In this document: positions 1-9,196 of the stretch, in pieces
How the letters are laid out: each line of letters begins with the position of its first letter
Numbering within the stretch: position 1 is the stretch's first letter
Origin: CAVXXD01 sp963765625
GTDB lineage: Bacteria; Actinomycetota; Geothermincolia; Geothermincolales; Geothermincolaceae
Reading direction: 5' to 3'
Assembly (NCBI GenBank): GCA_963765625.1
Contig: CAVXXD010000006.1
Span: 310,001-374,000 of the forward strand
Length of the DNA: 64,000 nt
Notes under the pieces: model-generated
What the model saw: only the letters and a program-made list of their open reading frames with translations
What the model was told of the DNA's origin: nothing
Database searches by the model: none
Made by a program: the position numbers and the translations under genes

Positions 1-123
1 GAAGGTGGGAAGGATGGGGATGATCAGGTAGATGGAGAAGAAGGCCAGGAAGTTGACGGCGCAGATGAAGGCAAAGTCCCTGCTGAACAGCTTCTCCCTG
101 TTTACCGTTTCCCTTTCACCCAT
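1..123 (-). CDS. MFS transporter, N-terminal fragment cut by window edge
   Basis: Read leftward from an ATG at 121-123, 41 codons run open to the window edge. The peptide begins with a short charged segment (MGERETVNREKLFSRDF) followed by a hydrophobic helix of the type that opens major facilitator transporters, ending in IIPILPTF, a typical MFS helix-1/loop motif. A GGAGGAG ribosome binding site lies just upstream of the ATG. The substrate cannot be judged from this fragment. Confidence 0.6.
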   Translation of the reverse strand, partial: MGERETVNREKLFSRDFAFICAVNFLAFFSIYLIIPILPTF

Positions 124-191
124 GCTCTCCTCCGGCCTCCACTCGACATCTCTGAAGTCACATTATCTTAGACCCTGAAGAAGACACCGGC

Positions 192-268
192 AAAGAAAGG
201 TGGGGTCAGGCCCCTTCTTTCTTTCAGGGTCAAGAAAGGTGGGGTCAGGCCCCTCTTTCTTTCAGGGC
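192..268. repeat. Two tandem REP-like palindromic units (GGGGTCAGGCCCC core)
   Basis: Two nearly identical units of about 38 bases lie head to tail at 192-230 and 232-268. Each reads AAGAAAGGTGGGGTCAGG then CCCCTTCTTTCTTTC (the second copy lacks one T). Each unit is self-complementary around GGGGTCAGGCCCC with flanking GAAAG/CTTTC arms, so each can fold into a hairpin. The same core, as GGGGTCAGACCCC, recurs in the inverted repeat at 26025-26122. Elements of this type resemble REP sequences mobilised in trans by REP-associated tyrosine transposases; none is encoded in the window. Confidence 0.7.
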
Positions 269-269
269 A

Positions 270-476
270 AGCTCGTCCCATTAGCGGCGTGCGCTCTACT
301 GGCAGCCGGCTGCCTCATGGCGGCAGGATGCGGGGGAAACCGCGATGTCGCCGGCCTGGCCGGCCTCGACCTCTTCAACACGGCCCGTGACAACCCTGAC
401 CTACACCCTGGCCGGAGGGGGGACCCTCGGTACCCAGGTAACACCGGCTTACCGGCACTCGCTGCCGTCGACAAGG
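270..476 (+). pseudogene. Broken lipoprotein fragment
   Basis: Directly after the tandem repeats the plus strand encodes a lipoprotein-like signal segment (KLVPLAACALLAAGC then LMAAGCGGN) with hydrophobic core and lipobox-type cysteines, but no start codon or ribosome binding site of its own. The frame then degenerates and seems to continue in another frame (TYTLAGGGTLGTQV). It ends at the terminator hairpin at 477-505. It looks like a gene remnant whose 5' end was lost or replaced by the repeat insertion. It is short and could be spurious. Confidence 0.3.
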
Positions 477-505
477 AAAAAGCCGGGCAAAACGCCCGGC
501 TTTTT
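477..505 (+). terminator. Rho-independent terminator, possibly bidirectional
   Basis: AAAAAGCCGGGC (477-488) pairs perfectly with GCCCGGCTTTTT (494-505) across a 5-base loop. The A-run on one side and T-run on the other let it work in either direction. It would end transcription of the lipoprotein remnant. Confidence 0.8.
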
Positions 506-623
506 CATCTTCCGGGACCCCCATTTCACCTTGCCAGGCAAGTGGAAAAGTCAGGGCTGCGCCCACCCCGAAACGTGACTTGACGTCATGTTTTTCATAA
601 GAAATGTCCTTTACAAACTAAGA

Positions 624-642
624 TATTTTGTGTTACAAAATA
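624..642. promoter_or_regulatory. Operator-like perfect palindrome upstream of the redox cluster
   Basis: TATTTTGT (624-631) and ACAAAATA (635-642) form a perfect 8-base inverted repeat with a 3-base spacer, in an AT-rich island (about 590-670) inside otherwise GC-rich DNA. It sits about 140 bases before the first gene of the 783-6726 cluster, the usual place for a TetR- or MarR-type operator. No such regulator is encoded nearby. The rest of 506-782 holds no gene I can support: only this island, a short GC-rich stretch, and the AAGGAGG ribosome binding site just before 783. Confidence 0.45.
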
Positions 643-782
643 CCTTACAGGTCGAAGTCGAATGATTTCCTCTAAAAGCCGCCCGCGCGATCCGGCAAAC
701 TCGCCGGGCACTTTGAAATCAATGCATGCCCTCTACCGTGGGCAGTGACATAAAACCAAGGCAGGGAAAACAAGGAGGTCTC

Positions 783-1564
783 ATGAAACCGTTGAAAGCT
801 CTCGACAGCCGCGAAAGGTATCGCCCTCACCGGACTGGCCGTGCATAGCCTGGCAGCCCTTTCCTTCAAGCCCACGCCGCGCCAGTTGCTGGACCCCAAG
901 TGGCACGCGGAGATCCCCATACGCCTGGTAATGGGGCGGGGGATGGCCTGGCTGCTGCCCAACCTCTACGCCCGTTCCGGTGAGCGGGGAGTCAAGAAAC
1001 TGCAGCTCTTCTTCTACAACTCGGACTCCTGCGCTCGGACATGATGAAGAAGTACCTGGAGATCGACCCCGACGACGCCCGCAGCCTCGGACGCGTCCTC
1101 GACTTCGAGGACGGCATGGGCGGCGTCCGCGGCACCTGGGTGGAGGAAACCCAGGGGGCGCGCCACCAAGGAGGAGCGCTACTGCCCCATCGCCAAGGAG
1201 CTGGAAAAGTGCCCGGAGGTCTGCACCAAGCTGATGATGGCCATGGAGGCCGGCACCTTCGTCAACATCAACCCCCGGCTGGAGATACCCTGCTTCGACG
1301 AACTGCTCTCCACCGGCGGCAGCTGCTGCAAGGGCACCATCGAGTCGCTGGCCTACCTCCCTCCCGAGGAAGCCGCCAAGGAGTCGCCCCAGACCACCCA
1401 CGGCGCCTTCCCGCCGGTGCTCGACCCGCCCGGCCTGAAGTGGCGCATGTTGGCCATGGGCCCCCTGGCCCTGGCCAAGACGGCCTTCCAGCTGCTCACC
1501 ACCGATATCGACGACATCGAGATGTACCAGTACGACTTCATTCGGCTACGAGCCCCCCCAATAA
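783..1564 (+). CDS. ATC hydrolase-like Cys-rich protein, copy 1 (frameshifted)
   Basis: Starts at ATG 783 behind AAGGAGG. At least four frameshifts (near 820, 1035, 1160, 1544) break the frame, but joining frames by alignment to the next gene gives one product of about 260 residues ending near TAA 1562-1564 (FIRYEPPQ, matching KMRYEKAEA of copy 2). The core has EERYCPIAKELEKCPEVC, a METHIONINE-rich helix, NPRLEIPC and STGGSCCKGTI. This spacing (CP...E..C...G..CC) resembles the C-terminal half of L-2-amino-thiazoline-4-carboxylate hydrolase-like proteins (PF14196). Function is unproven. An N-terminal hydrophobic segment (GLAVHSLAALSF) precedes the conserved part. It heads a co-directional cluster reaching 6726. 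Confidence 0.45.
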
Positions 1565-1586
1565 CTCCACGAGAAAAGGAGTCGCC

Positions 1587-2358
1587 ATGAAACTCAAGCT
1601 TTCCACGGCCGCCAAAGGCATCGCCGGCCGCCGGACTGGCCGCGCACGGCCTGGTGGTCCTCTCGTTCAAGCCCACTCTGAAGGACCTTGCAAACCCGCA
1701 GTGGCACCTGGAACTGCCCATCCGGATTCATGGGACAGCCAGCTGGCCTGGCTGCTGCCGACCGTCTACGGCCGCTTCGGCGAACGCGGCGTCAAGCGGC
1801 TGCAATATATGTTCTACCGGGCCGGGGTGGAGCGGGCCGCCCTGATAAAGAGAAGCGCTTGAAATCGACCCCGACGACGCCCGCAGCCTGGGCCGCGTCC
1901 TCGATTTCGAGGACGGCACCATCGGGGTGCGCGGCGTCTGGACCGAGGAGAGCAAGGGCTGGGCCACCAAAGAGGAGCGCTACTGCCCCATGGCCCGGGA
2001 GCTGGAAAGCTGCCCGAGGTCTGACCAAGCTGATGGTGGCCATGGAGGCCGGCACCTTCTCGGTTATCAATCCGACATCGTCGCGCGGCGAGCTGACCGA
2101 GCTGCTCTCCACCGGCGGCAGCTGCTGCCGGCCTCCTTCGGCCTCGACTACCTGGGAGACGAGGCGGCCAAGGAATCTCCCCAGGCCACCGCACGGCGCC
2201 TTCCCGCCCGTCCTCAAGGTACCGGGCCTGCTGGTGCGCATGTATGCCGCCTGCCCCTGGGCTCGCTCAAGGCCCTGCTCGAAATGGCCACCACCGATAT
2301 CGGCGACCGCGACACGCTCTGGTACGAGAAGATGCGCTACGAGAAAGCGGAGGCCTGA
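1587..2358 (+). CDS. ATC hydrolase-like Cys-rich protein, copy 2 (frameshifted)
   Basis: Tandem paralogue of the preceding gene. ATG 1587 follows AAAAGGAG, and the product begins MKLKLSTAAKGIAG. Shared blocks are LEIDPDDARSLGRVLDFEDG, ATKEERYCPMARELESCP, LMVAMEAGTF, ELLSTGGSCC and HGAFPPVL; it ends KMRYEKAEA at TGA 2356-2358. About five frameshifts interrupt it, several explicable by loss of one base from a GG pair (for instance near 1849 and 1860). The paired arrangement implies a local duplication and perhaps a heteromeric or alternative-substrate pair. Family assignment is as tentative as for copy 1. Confidence 0.45.
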
Positions 2359-2365
2359 TCGAGCC

Positions 2366-3304
2366 ATGGGTAAGAAGCTCTCGAAGAAGCAGCTCTCACG
2401 CACCGCCCGCACCCGCATCTTCACCTACGCCAACTGCAATCAGTGCACCCTCTCCACCCAGCGCGACTACCTGGGAGTGGAGAATGACATGCTGATGAAG
2501 GCCAACAGCCACCTGGAGGGGGGCTGTTTCACCCATTCCTCCACCTGCGGGGTGGTCAGCGGCGGCTGCCAGTCCCTGGCCCTGCGCCACCTGGACGCCC
2601 TGCGGGAAGGGGACCCTCGCCGCATGGCCGCCTTCCACGGCCTGCTAAAGGAATACACCTCCTGGTTCGAACGCAACTACGGCAGCACCCTCTGCCGCGA
2701 GCGCACCGGCTGCCAGCTGGACACCCTGGCCGGCATGAACCGCTACGCCCTCCGCGGCCGCTGGCTGCGCTGCGTCGTGCACGCCGGGCCGGCCGCCCGC
2801 TTCCTGTCGGACCTGGAGGACCGTCCGCTGGGAGAAGAAGACCCCGGCGAAGTGACGGAGCTCAGGCACTGCGCGGTGGAGCCGCTGAGGCGCCTGCGCG
2901 AGGCCACCGGGGCCGGCGATGAGTTCTTCGAGACCCTGTATATGGCCATGAACGGCGGGGTCGGCCTGGCCGGCGGGCTGTGCGGCGCCGCCGCCGCGGG
3001 TTTCCTGCCCATCGCCTGGCGTTACGGCCTGGACCCCGAGGCCGTCGGCATCACCGGCAACCTGGTGGGCTTTCTGCGCGGGCACTTAAACATCTACTTA
3101 AAGCGGGACCGGGAGGAGTTCTTCTCCCTCGGGCAACGGTTCATCCGAGCCTGGGAAGCCGAGTTCGGCTCGCTGGACTGCCGGGAGATGACCGGGCGGA
3201 CCTTCTCCGGCTATCGCGACTTCGCCCCCTACGTCCGGGACGCCGAGGTCTGCCGCCGGGCCAGGGAATTCGCCGTCGCCACCACCACAAAACTTTTGAC
3301 TTAA
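2366..3304 (+). CDS. Doubled C_GCAxxG_C_C-type redox protein
   Basis: ATG 2366 lies 8 bases after the previous stop, giving 312 uninterrupted residues. Two halves can be seen. The first has ANCNQC, GCFTHSSTCGVVSGGC and YGSTLCRERTG; the second has GLCGAAAAGFLPIAWRYG and FGSLDCREMTG. The C-rich 'CGxxxxG' helix followed by an 'FGSxxCRExTG' block is the hallmark of the C_GCAxxG_C_C family (PF09719), small putative redox-active proteins. Here it appears duplicated and partly diverged. It is probably cytoplasmic, since I see no signal peptide. Its place between ATC hydrolase-like genes and a flavin oxidoreductase suggests an electron-transfer or thiol-redox job; that is inference. Confidence 0.6.
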   Translation: MGKKLSKKQLSRTARTRIFTYANCNQCTLSTQRDYLGVENDMLMKANSHLEGGCFTHSSTCGVVSGGCQSLALRHLDALREGDPRRMAAFHGLLKEYTSWFERNYGSTLCRERTGCQLDTLAGMNRYALRGRWLRCVVHAGPAARFLSDLEDRPLGEEDPGEVTELRHCAVEPLRRLREATGAGDEFFETLYMAMNGGVGLAGGLCGAAAAGFLPIAWRYGLDPEAVGITGNLVGFLRGHLNIYLKRDREEFFSLGQRFIRAWEAEFGSLDCREMTGRTFSGYRDFAPYVRDAEVCRRAREFAVATTTKLLT

Positions 3305-3327
3305 GTTGACCTGAGGGAGGATGAAAC

Positions 3328-4060
3328 ATGCAAGTACCAGACGGGGTGACGGCGGTAGGCGTCAAGATACTCCGCGAAGAACCGTCCGGGCTGGAAGACC
3401 TGGAGGTATACAAGGGAGTCTCCTACTGCGAAGCCGCCAGTAAGGCGAAAACAACGCCGCAACTGGTGCGCGACGGCTCCATCGAGGTGTGCAAGTGGTC
3501 CCCGGCCATCCTCGCCCTCAAGGATGTAGAGAGCGCCTTCGACAAGAAGCAGAGTCCCGCGCCTGCAGGGGCCGGTCAAGGCGGTGCTGCTGGCTCCCCT
3601 GGCCGGGTTCCCGGAAGGCTACGAGCCCGACTCGGTCATCCTGCAGGGACCGGCCGAGACCCTCTGGAAGCTGATGAAGGACCTCGGCAAGGACAAATGG
3701 GCGGTGAGCTGCGCTCGCGAGATGGAGAGGAGCGCCCTGGGGATGGAGCTCGACGCCCTGCCGGCCTGGAAGGTCACCCTGGTAACCTGGACCAACCGCT
3801 TGCTCACCCGGATCACTCCGTCAAAGGCGTGGCAGCGCTTCATCAAGCTGGCCGCGGGCAGCCGGCTGGCCGGCCCGGTGGAAGCGGCCATGAAGCCGTT
3901 CATCGCCTCCATGTCGGTCTGCCGCAACTCCACGGCCATTCCCATCCTGGAAGAAAAGGCCAACCTCTCTTTCTTCTGCGCGGGAGGCATTCTCTGGGGA
4001 GGGAACCCTTCCACCCACATGACCTGCGGAGTCCCCTATTCTTATCTGAAGAAAGACTGA
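3328..4060 (+). CDS. DUF169 family protein (one frameshift)
   Basis: ATG 3328 follows GGGAGGATG. The N-terminal part runs in one frame to about 3565 (VGVKILREEP, SYCEAASKAK, EVCKWSPAILALKD); the rest continues in the next frame (PVKAVLLAPLAGF, EPDSVILQGPAETLW, MEFs-like helix, AGGILWGGNPSTHMTCGVP) to TGA 4058-4060. The CKWSP motif, the 'vllapl..fp..pDsVi' strand and the late Cys match DUF169 (PF02596), a conserved family of unknown function with scattered cysteines that is often found near redox enzymes. One extra base between about 3556 and 3572 accounts for the break. Likely co-transcribed with its neighbours. Confidence 0.6.
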
Positions 4061-4071
4061 GGTACGAGGAA

Positions 4072-6168
4072 ATGGAGTACCCTCATCTCTTCAGCGAAGG
4101 CGTCATCGGCAAGGTCCCCATCCGCAACCGCACGGTGATGGCGCCCATGGTGGTACGGGCTATGCCAACTACGACGGCACCCCGTCCGAGACGCAGACGG
4201 GCATCTACGAGGAGCGGGCCACGAACGGCCTGGGGCTGCTCATCACCGGGGCCACCCGGGTGGACAACTTCACGGGCACCCTGCTGCCCCGGCAGCTGTC
4301 CATGGCCCACGACCGCGACATCGCGCCCTTTGCCGCGCTGGTGAACCGCATGCACGCCCAGGGCACCAGGGTCTTCTGCCAGATCCACCACGCCGGCAGC
4401 CAGGGCATGGCCCTGGTGGACCTGAACGCCGCCTGCGTCGAACTGATGGGAAGGGTCTGGCCGGGGCATTTCAAGCTCCTTCTGAAGATGTCCGTCGAGA
4501 ACGAGAGGATCGCGGCGATGGCCCAGCGGTTGATGATGGCACGCACCTGGCCCGCCCTGCCCTCCCCTTCCGGCGTGGCCAGCCGGCACTACGGGCAGAG
4601 GGCGCGCGCCATGACCAGGTGGGAGGTGACCAGGCTGGTCCGGCGGTTCGTCGACGCGGCCGGCCGGGTGAAACGGGCGGGGGCCGACGGGGTGGAACTG
4701 CACGCCTCCCACGGCTACCTGGTCCAGCAGTTCCTCAGCCCCTACACCAACCGCCGCCGGGACCGGTACGGGGGCAGCCTGGAGAACCGCCTGCGCTTCG
4801 CTCAGGAGATCATCGAGGGCATCCGGCGGGAGCACGGCAGGGACCTCGCGGTCATCGTCAGGCTCACCGTCGACGAGTTCTACGCGAAGATAGGCGAGCC
4901 GGGCCAGGGCATCGAGCTGGAGGAGGGCGTGGAGATAGCCCGGCGGCTGGAGCGGGCCGGCGTCGACGCCATCGACGTCTCCTCCGGCAACTACGAGACC
5001 ATCAACTGGTGGCTGGAGCCCATGTCCTTCGAGCCCGGCTGGCGCAAGCACCTGGCCCGCGCGGTTAAGGAAGCCGTGGACATCCCGGTCATCGCCGCCA
5101 ACCTCATCCGCTCGCCGCGAGCAGGCCGAGGAGCAGCTGGCCGACGGCACCCAGGACTTCATCGCCCTCGGCCGGCCCCTGCTCGCCGACCCGGCCTGGA
5201 TCTCCAAGGCGGCGGAAGGGCGGGAGGACGAGATCACCCGGTGCATCTCCTGCCTGTGGTGCATGGAGTCCATGGGCGAAGAACGGCCTGAAGAACAAGG
5301 GCGTCGAGTGCACCGTCAACCCCCGCCTGGGGCGCGAGAAGGAGACGGCGGAGCCGCGCCGCGACGGGAGCAGGCCGCGCGGTGGCGGTGGTCGGGGCGG
5401 GCCCGGCGGGGCTGACGGCGGCCCGCGTGCTGGCGGACCGCGGCTTCAAGCCGGTGGTCTTCGAGCACGCCGCGGTCACCGGGGGCCAGCTCAACCTGGG
5501 CGACAAGCCGCCCGGCAAGGACAAGATCGACTGGTGCATGGACGACCTGGAGAGCGCCGCCGTCCGCGGCGGCGTGGAGATCCGCTTCAACACCGAGCCG
5601 TCCGCGCGGGACCTCGGAGGCCTTGAGCCCCTGCGCGGTCATCGTGGCCACCGGGGCGCAGCCGGTGGTGCCGAGGCATCCCCGGGGTGGACCGGGACAA
5701 CGTCTGCACCGTCGAGCGGGTGCTGGACGGGTCGGTCAGGCCTGAAGGGAAGCGCGTCGCGGTCATCGGCTCCGGCATGACCGGCCTGGAGACGGCGGAG
5801 CTGCTGGCGGAAGCGGGCAACCGCGTCGTGGTGGTGGAGATGCTGACGGCGATCGCCCCCGGCGCCTACGCCCAGAACGTGGAGGACGTCCGGTACCGCC
5901 TCGACCGCACGAGCCCGAATACCTGGTCTCCCACCGGCTGGTGGAGATCGGGGAAGGCGAGATCATCCTGGAAGAAGTGGAGGAGCGGGCGCCGCGTCAC
6001 CCGCGAGGTCGACCAGGTGGTCCTGTCGGTGGGGGTCAAGAGCGAGAACCGCCTCTCGAGGAGTGGAAATCACGTTTCCCACGCATGGAGCTCATCGGCG
6101 ACGCGCGCAAGGTGGGGCGCATCTACAGCGCCACCAGGGAAGGTTTCGACACGGCATTCGATCTTTAG
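4072..6168 (+). CDS. Old yellow enzyme / 2,4-dienoyl-CoA reductase-like oxidoreductase (many frameshifts)
   Basis: Composite of about 690 residues from ATG 4072, broken by roughly nine indels (near 4150, 5117, 5280, 5370, 5620, 5677, 5905, 5985, 6055). Domains in order: an FMN TIM barrel (IRNRTVMAPMV, HASHGYLVQQFLSP, RDRYGGSLENRLRF, FIALGRPLLADP); an Fe-S segment (CISCLWC and later ECTVNPRLG); and an FAD/NAD module with two Rossmann signatures (VVGAGPAGLTAARVL, VIGSGMTGLETAELL). This is the layout of 2,4-dienoyl-CoA reductase and of bile-acid or steroid enoate reductases. It would reduce an activated C=C bond using NAD(P)H through FAD, [4Fe-4S] and FMN. The visible CxxCxxC is one residue shorter than the usual CxxCxxxC, perhaps from an indel. 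The substrate is unknown. Confidence 0.8.
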
Positions 6169-6185
6169 TAAGAAAGGAGAAAACC

Positions 6186-6726
6186 ATGGAACATGAAGTC
6201 AACTGCGATTGCGCCGGGTGCGCGGAGGCCCCAGCGGCTTTCGACGTGAGCCCGAATCCCGCCATCATGGCCGTGCGCTTCGTCAGCCTTCGCGGCGGCG
6301 CGTGGCCGTGGGGGTGGCGGGCACTGGTCAAGAGCGGTAACAAGAAGGCCCTGGCGGCCTGGCTGGCCGGGCTGGGCGCTATTCCTCTCCATCCCCCGCT
6401 ACCTCATCTGCGCCAGCTGCAGCGGCTACGGCAAGATGTGCTACTCCTACTACCTGGGCAAGTACACCAGCATGATCTTCCCCAAGCGGGAGAAGCCGGT
6501 GCCCCAGATCGGCCTGGGAATGGAAGTGCTCTCGCTGTCCACCATCTTCTGGGCCCCGGCCTTGGCCATGCGCAAGGACCGCAAGAGCCTGCTGACCTAC
6601 CTCGTCCTGATGGACCTGGTGCTGGCCGGACAGTTCTTCCACGCCTGCCGCTACTGCGGCACCCACGCCGACGACGAGTTCAAGAAGGTCTGCCCCGCCT
6701 ACAACATCTGGAACAAGACCAGGTAG
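6186..6726 (+). CDS. Cys-rich protein of unknown function (frameshifted)
   Basis: ATG 6186 follows AGAAAGGAG. The N-terminus has a compact cysteine cluster (VNCDCAGCAE). After a frameshift near 6380-6400 the product continues as IPRYLICASCSGYGKMCYSY, a Lys-rich stretch, a moderately hydrophobic region (LSTIFWAPALAM, LLTYLVLMDLVLAG) and FFHACRYCGTHADDEFKKVC, ending at TAG 6724-6726. CxxC pairs at both ends suggest metal or Fe-S binding, and the hydrophobic stretches a membrane attachment. I do not recognise the family. As last gene of the cluster it could be an electron-transfer partner of the flavoenzyme upstream; that rests on position only. Confidence 0.5.
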
Positions 6727-6756
6727 GCGCTTCTTCGAAAAAGAAGAGTTACGGAT

Positions 6757-6790
6757 ATGGCCAGGGCTCCGACCCTGGCCATGCGTTTTC
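6757..6790 (+). terminator. Rho-independent terminator after the redox cluster
   Basis: ATGGCCAGGG (6757-6766) pairs perfectly with CCCTGGCCAT (6773-6782) across a 6-base loop and is followed by GCGTTTTC. It sits 30 bases after the stop at 6726 and separates the cluster from the sensor gene at 6893. Confidence 0.7.
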
Positions 6791-6892
6791 CTCTTCCCGG
6801 CCGTCGACCGCTACGCTTGTGCATCCGTTCTCAACACTGGATAATTTTCTTGCTGGCTGTTCTTTACAGAAGATTCATTCCGGGAGGGGAAA

Positions 6893-8564
6893 ATGTTCAA
6901 AGGTATAGAGATCAAGAAACTGGTACTGGTGAGCACTCTCTGCTGCGTGCTGCTGATCGCTTCGGTGTCGGTCTACCTCATATTCAGTTCCCGCTCCAAC
7001 CTGCGCAGCCAGACCGACCGCATGAAGACAGCCATGGCCGAGCAGATCGCCGGCCACCTCCAGTCCTGTTACGCCAGCATGGCGGATTACCTGAGAGGCA
7101 TCGATATCCAGTTCGGCTCCAGCATGCAGGAGCTCCTGAGCAACTCGGCAGCTCTCTATGATTTCTTCATGACCTCCATCCTGCGGGCCTACAACGCCGA
7201 CTTCATCGTCGTCTACTCTGGAGAAAAGGTCACTGCTTCCGCCGCCAGTCCCGGCCTCCAGGTCCCCCAGGACCTGGACCTCGGGATGACCGGGGGCGAG
7301 GAGTACGCCGTCGTGGACGAGATCGACGGGCGGCAGGGCACCTTCCTGGTGATCAACAAGCCGGGGCTGATCCCCGGGAGCAGCATGCTCTACGTCATCG
7401 ACAACACCTCCCAGGACGCGGCCATCAGGCAGGCCTACGAGGACGAGAAGTCCGACGCCATCCGGCAGCAGGTATGGGGGGTAATCATCCTCTTCCTGCT
7501 CATCCTGGCCCTCTCCCTGTTGATCATCTACATCTCCATCCGGCGCTGGCTGGGCCGGCCCATGGAGCGGTTGAGCCGGGAGGCCCGGGAGATCATGCGG
7601 GGCGAGGCCGGCGCAGAGGAAGAGGTGAGGGAAGGAAGCATCTTCGCCAACCTGCAGCGCCTGGTCAACAGCGGCCGGGTCATCCTGGGCAAGGGCGAGG
7701 CGGCCGGTGGTGGCGGAGAAACGGAGAAGCCGATCAGGCGGCGGGAGATCAGCAAGGTCATCGCGGTCTGGGCCGCCGTGACCACCCTGCTCTTCCTGGC
7801 CAGCACCATCATCTTGCTGGTCACCTCGATATCCCTGACCAATTCCAAGACCGAGGAGATACTCAACAGCGTCGACCAGGAGATGGCCGACTACTACGCC
7901 GGCTGCTACGACTCCATCATCGACTACACCAAGACCAACCCCGACGTCTACATCGGGGCCGAGCTCTGGAACCCCGACGCCACCATCGACCGCGACGCCA
8001 CCATAGAACGCCTCGCCAACCTGGTCCGGGTCACCTTCGACTGCGATGCCAACGTGGCTTATGTCGAGCCGGGAGGCAAGGGCAAGTACTACACCTCGGT
8101 AAAGGAGGGCGTGGAGTTGAAGGAGCCGCTATTAACCGAAGTGGGAGACTCCATCAATATCTACGAGGGTTATTACCGTGAAGGCGACCTGGTGATACTT
8201 AACATGAACCCCTCGGACTACCCAGGATTCGGTGAAGGCCAGTTCGAGTACTATGTCGTCAACGTCACCCCTCAGGCCGATGTGCTGGAAGGCCTCTACG
8301 AGGACGGCACCAGCAGCCTGCTCACCAGCCAGCTCCTGCTCAGCCTGCTCTTCCTCCTGCTCTGCCTGGCCTTCTCGCCCCTGGTGATGGCCTGGGCCAC
8401 CATGCGTTACGTGACCCGTCCCATCATCGAACTGGACACCATCTCCGAGAAGCTCATGGAGGGCGACCTGAACGTCAGAGATCACCGTGGACGAGAGGAG
8501 CGCCTTCGCCGACATGCAGCGGCTGCTGAAGCGGGCCCAGGAGATGCTGCAGTCGATGGCGTAG
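6893..8564 (+). CDS. Duplicated transmembrane sensor-HAMP protein without output domain
   Basis: ATG 6893 follows GGGAGGGG. The ~556-residue product has two repeats of TM, extracytoplasmic sensor, TM, HAMP. Unit 1 has TM near 12-30, a sensor with NADFIVVYSGEKV and LVINKPGLIPGSSMLYVIDN (dCache/PAS-like), TM near 193-213 and a HAMP. Unit 2 has TM near 285-305, a shorter sensor (DVYIGAELWNPDATIDRDAT), TM near 480-500 and a second HAMP. Each HAMP ends in a similar helix: GSIFANLQRLVNSGRVILGK and SAFADMQRLLKRAQEMLQSM. The last lies after a frameshift near 8478, with stop TAG 8562-8564. No kinase, methyl-accepting or cyclase domain follows. The protein at 43912 is a single-unit relative. A signalling role is inferred. 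Confidence 0.65.
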
Positions 8565-8565
8565 G

Positions 8566-9088
8566 TTACAGGCCCATCTCGTGCAGGGAGGCCAGCGCCT
8601 CCCTGCACCCGTCTTCGTTCAGGGCCGGGCAGTCCTCGAGACTCTTCTTCCCCTCCGCCAGCTTGGCGGCATAGGCCATGCAGGTATCGAGGCCGCACTC
8701 CCGGCAGTTGGTGCGGGGGAGCAGCTTGAGCACCTCCAACACCCCAGGCTTCTTCCAGGTGTCGAAACTGGGCTCGAGGTTGGCCCGGTCTTCCCACAAC
8801 GCGTTGATCCTCTCGACGATGGCGCGGGCTTAGCCCGGTCCGCCTCGTCCCGGTCGGTGATGCTGCTAGATGGCGATCTGGTCGGACCGCAGGGCATACT
8901 TGCGGCCGCCTTCCTTCAACACCAGCACGGGGATGCCCGGTATGAACTCGCCCTTTTCCACCGTGCCGTTGACATAGGGCAGGACTTCGCTGATGTCGTT
9001 GCTTCGAGCACCACCTTAGCCACGAAGTAGGCGACGAGGAGTCGCAGGCCGGCGTGGTCACCTCGATGTCGTAATCCTCGATCAGCAT
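8566..9088 (-). CDS. 4Fe-4S domain protein (heavily frameshifted)
   Basis: Runs leftward from ATG 9086-9088 (MLIEDYDIEVTTPACD) through about four frameshifts. Joined frames give LRLLVAYFVAKVVLE, NDISEVLPYVNGTVEKGEF, IPGIPVLVLKEGGRKYALR and RINALWEDRANLEPSFDTWK. The clean C-terminus has LLPRTNCRECGLDTCMAYAA and KSLEDCPALNEDGC. The CxxCGxxxC...C spacing matches the small Fe-S domain (PF04060) of corrinoid/Fe-S proteins and electron-transport RnfB, so a single [4Fe-4S] cluster is expected. Convergent with the sensor gene (stops 1 base apart). Confidence 0.6.
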
Positions 9089-9196
9089 CCGTCATCACTT
9101 CCTCTGGCCGTGGAATTCCACCTAGTTCATTAATAATAACCCGTCGTGGCCGGTTCGTAGTAACATAGATGCAAAGCGAGCAGCAGGGAGGTTAGA

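Noticed and set aside
192..268. CRISPR repeat
   Set aside because: Only two units without spacer-sized gaps; internal palindromes fit REP-like elements instead.
4083..5273. Long leftward open frame of nearly 400 codons opposite the OYE-like gene
   Set aside because: It is antisense to a well-matched flavoenzyme, has low-complexity Gly/Val/Asp/Leu-rich composition typical of GC-rich shadow frames, and no plausible domain.
4072..6168. Programmed ribosomal frameshifting in the OYE-like gene
   Set aside because: About nine shifts in both directions without slippery heptamers or pseudoknots; sequencing error or decay is more likely.
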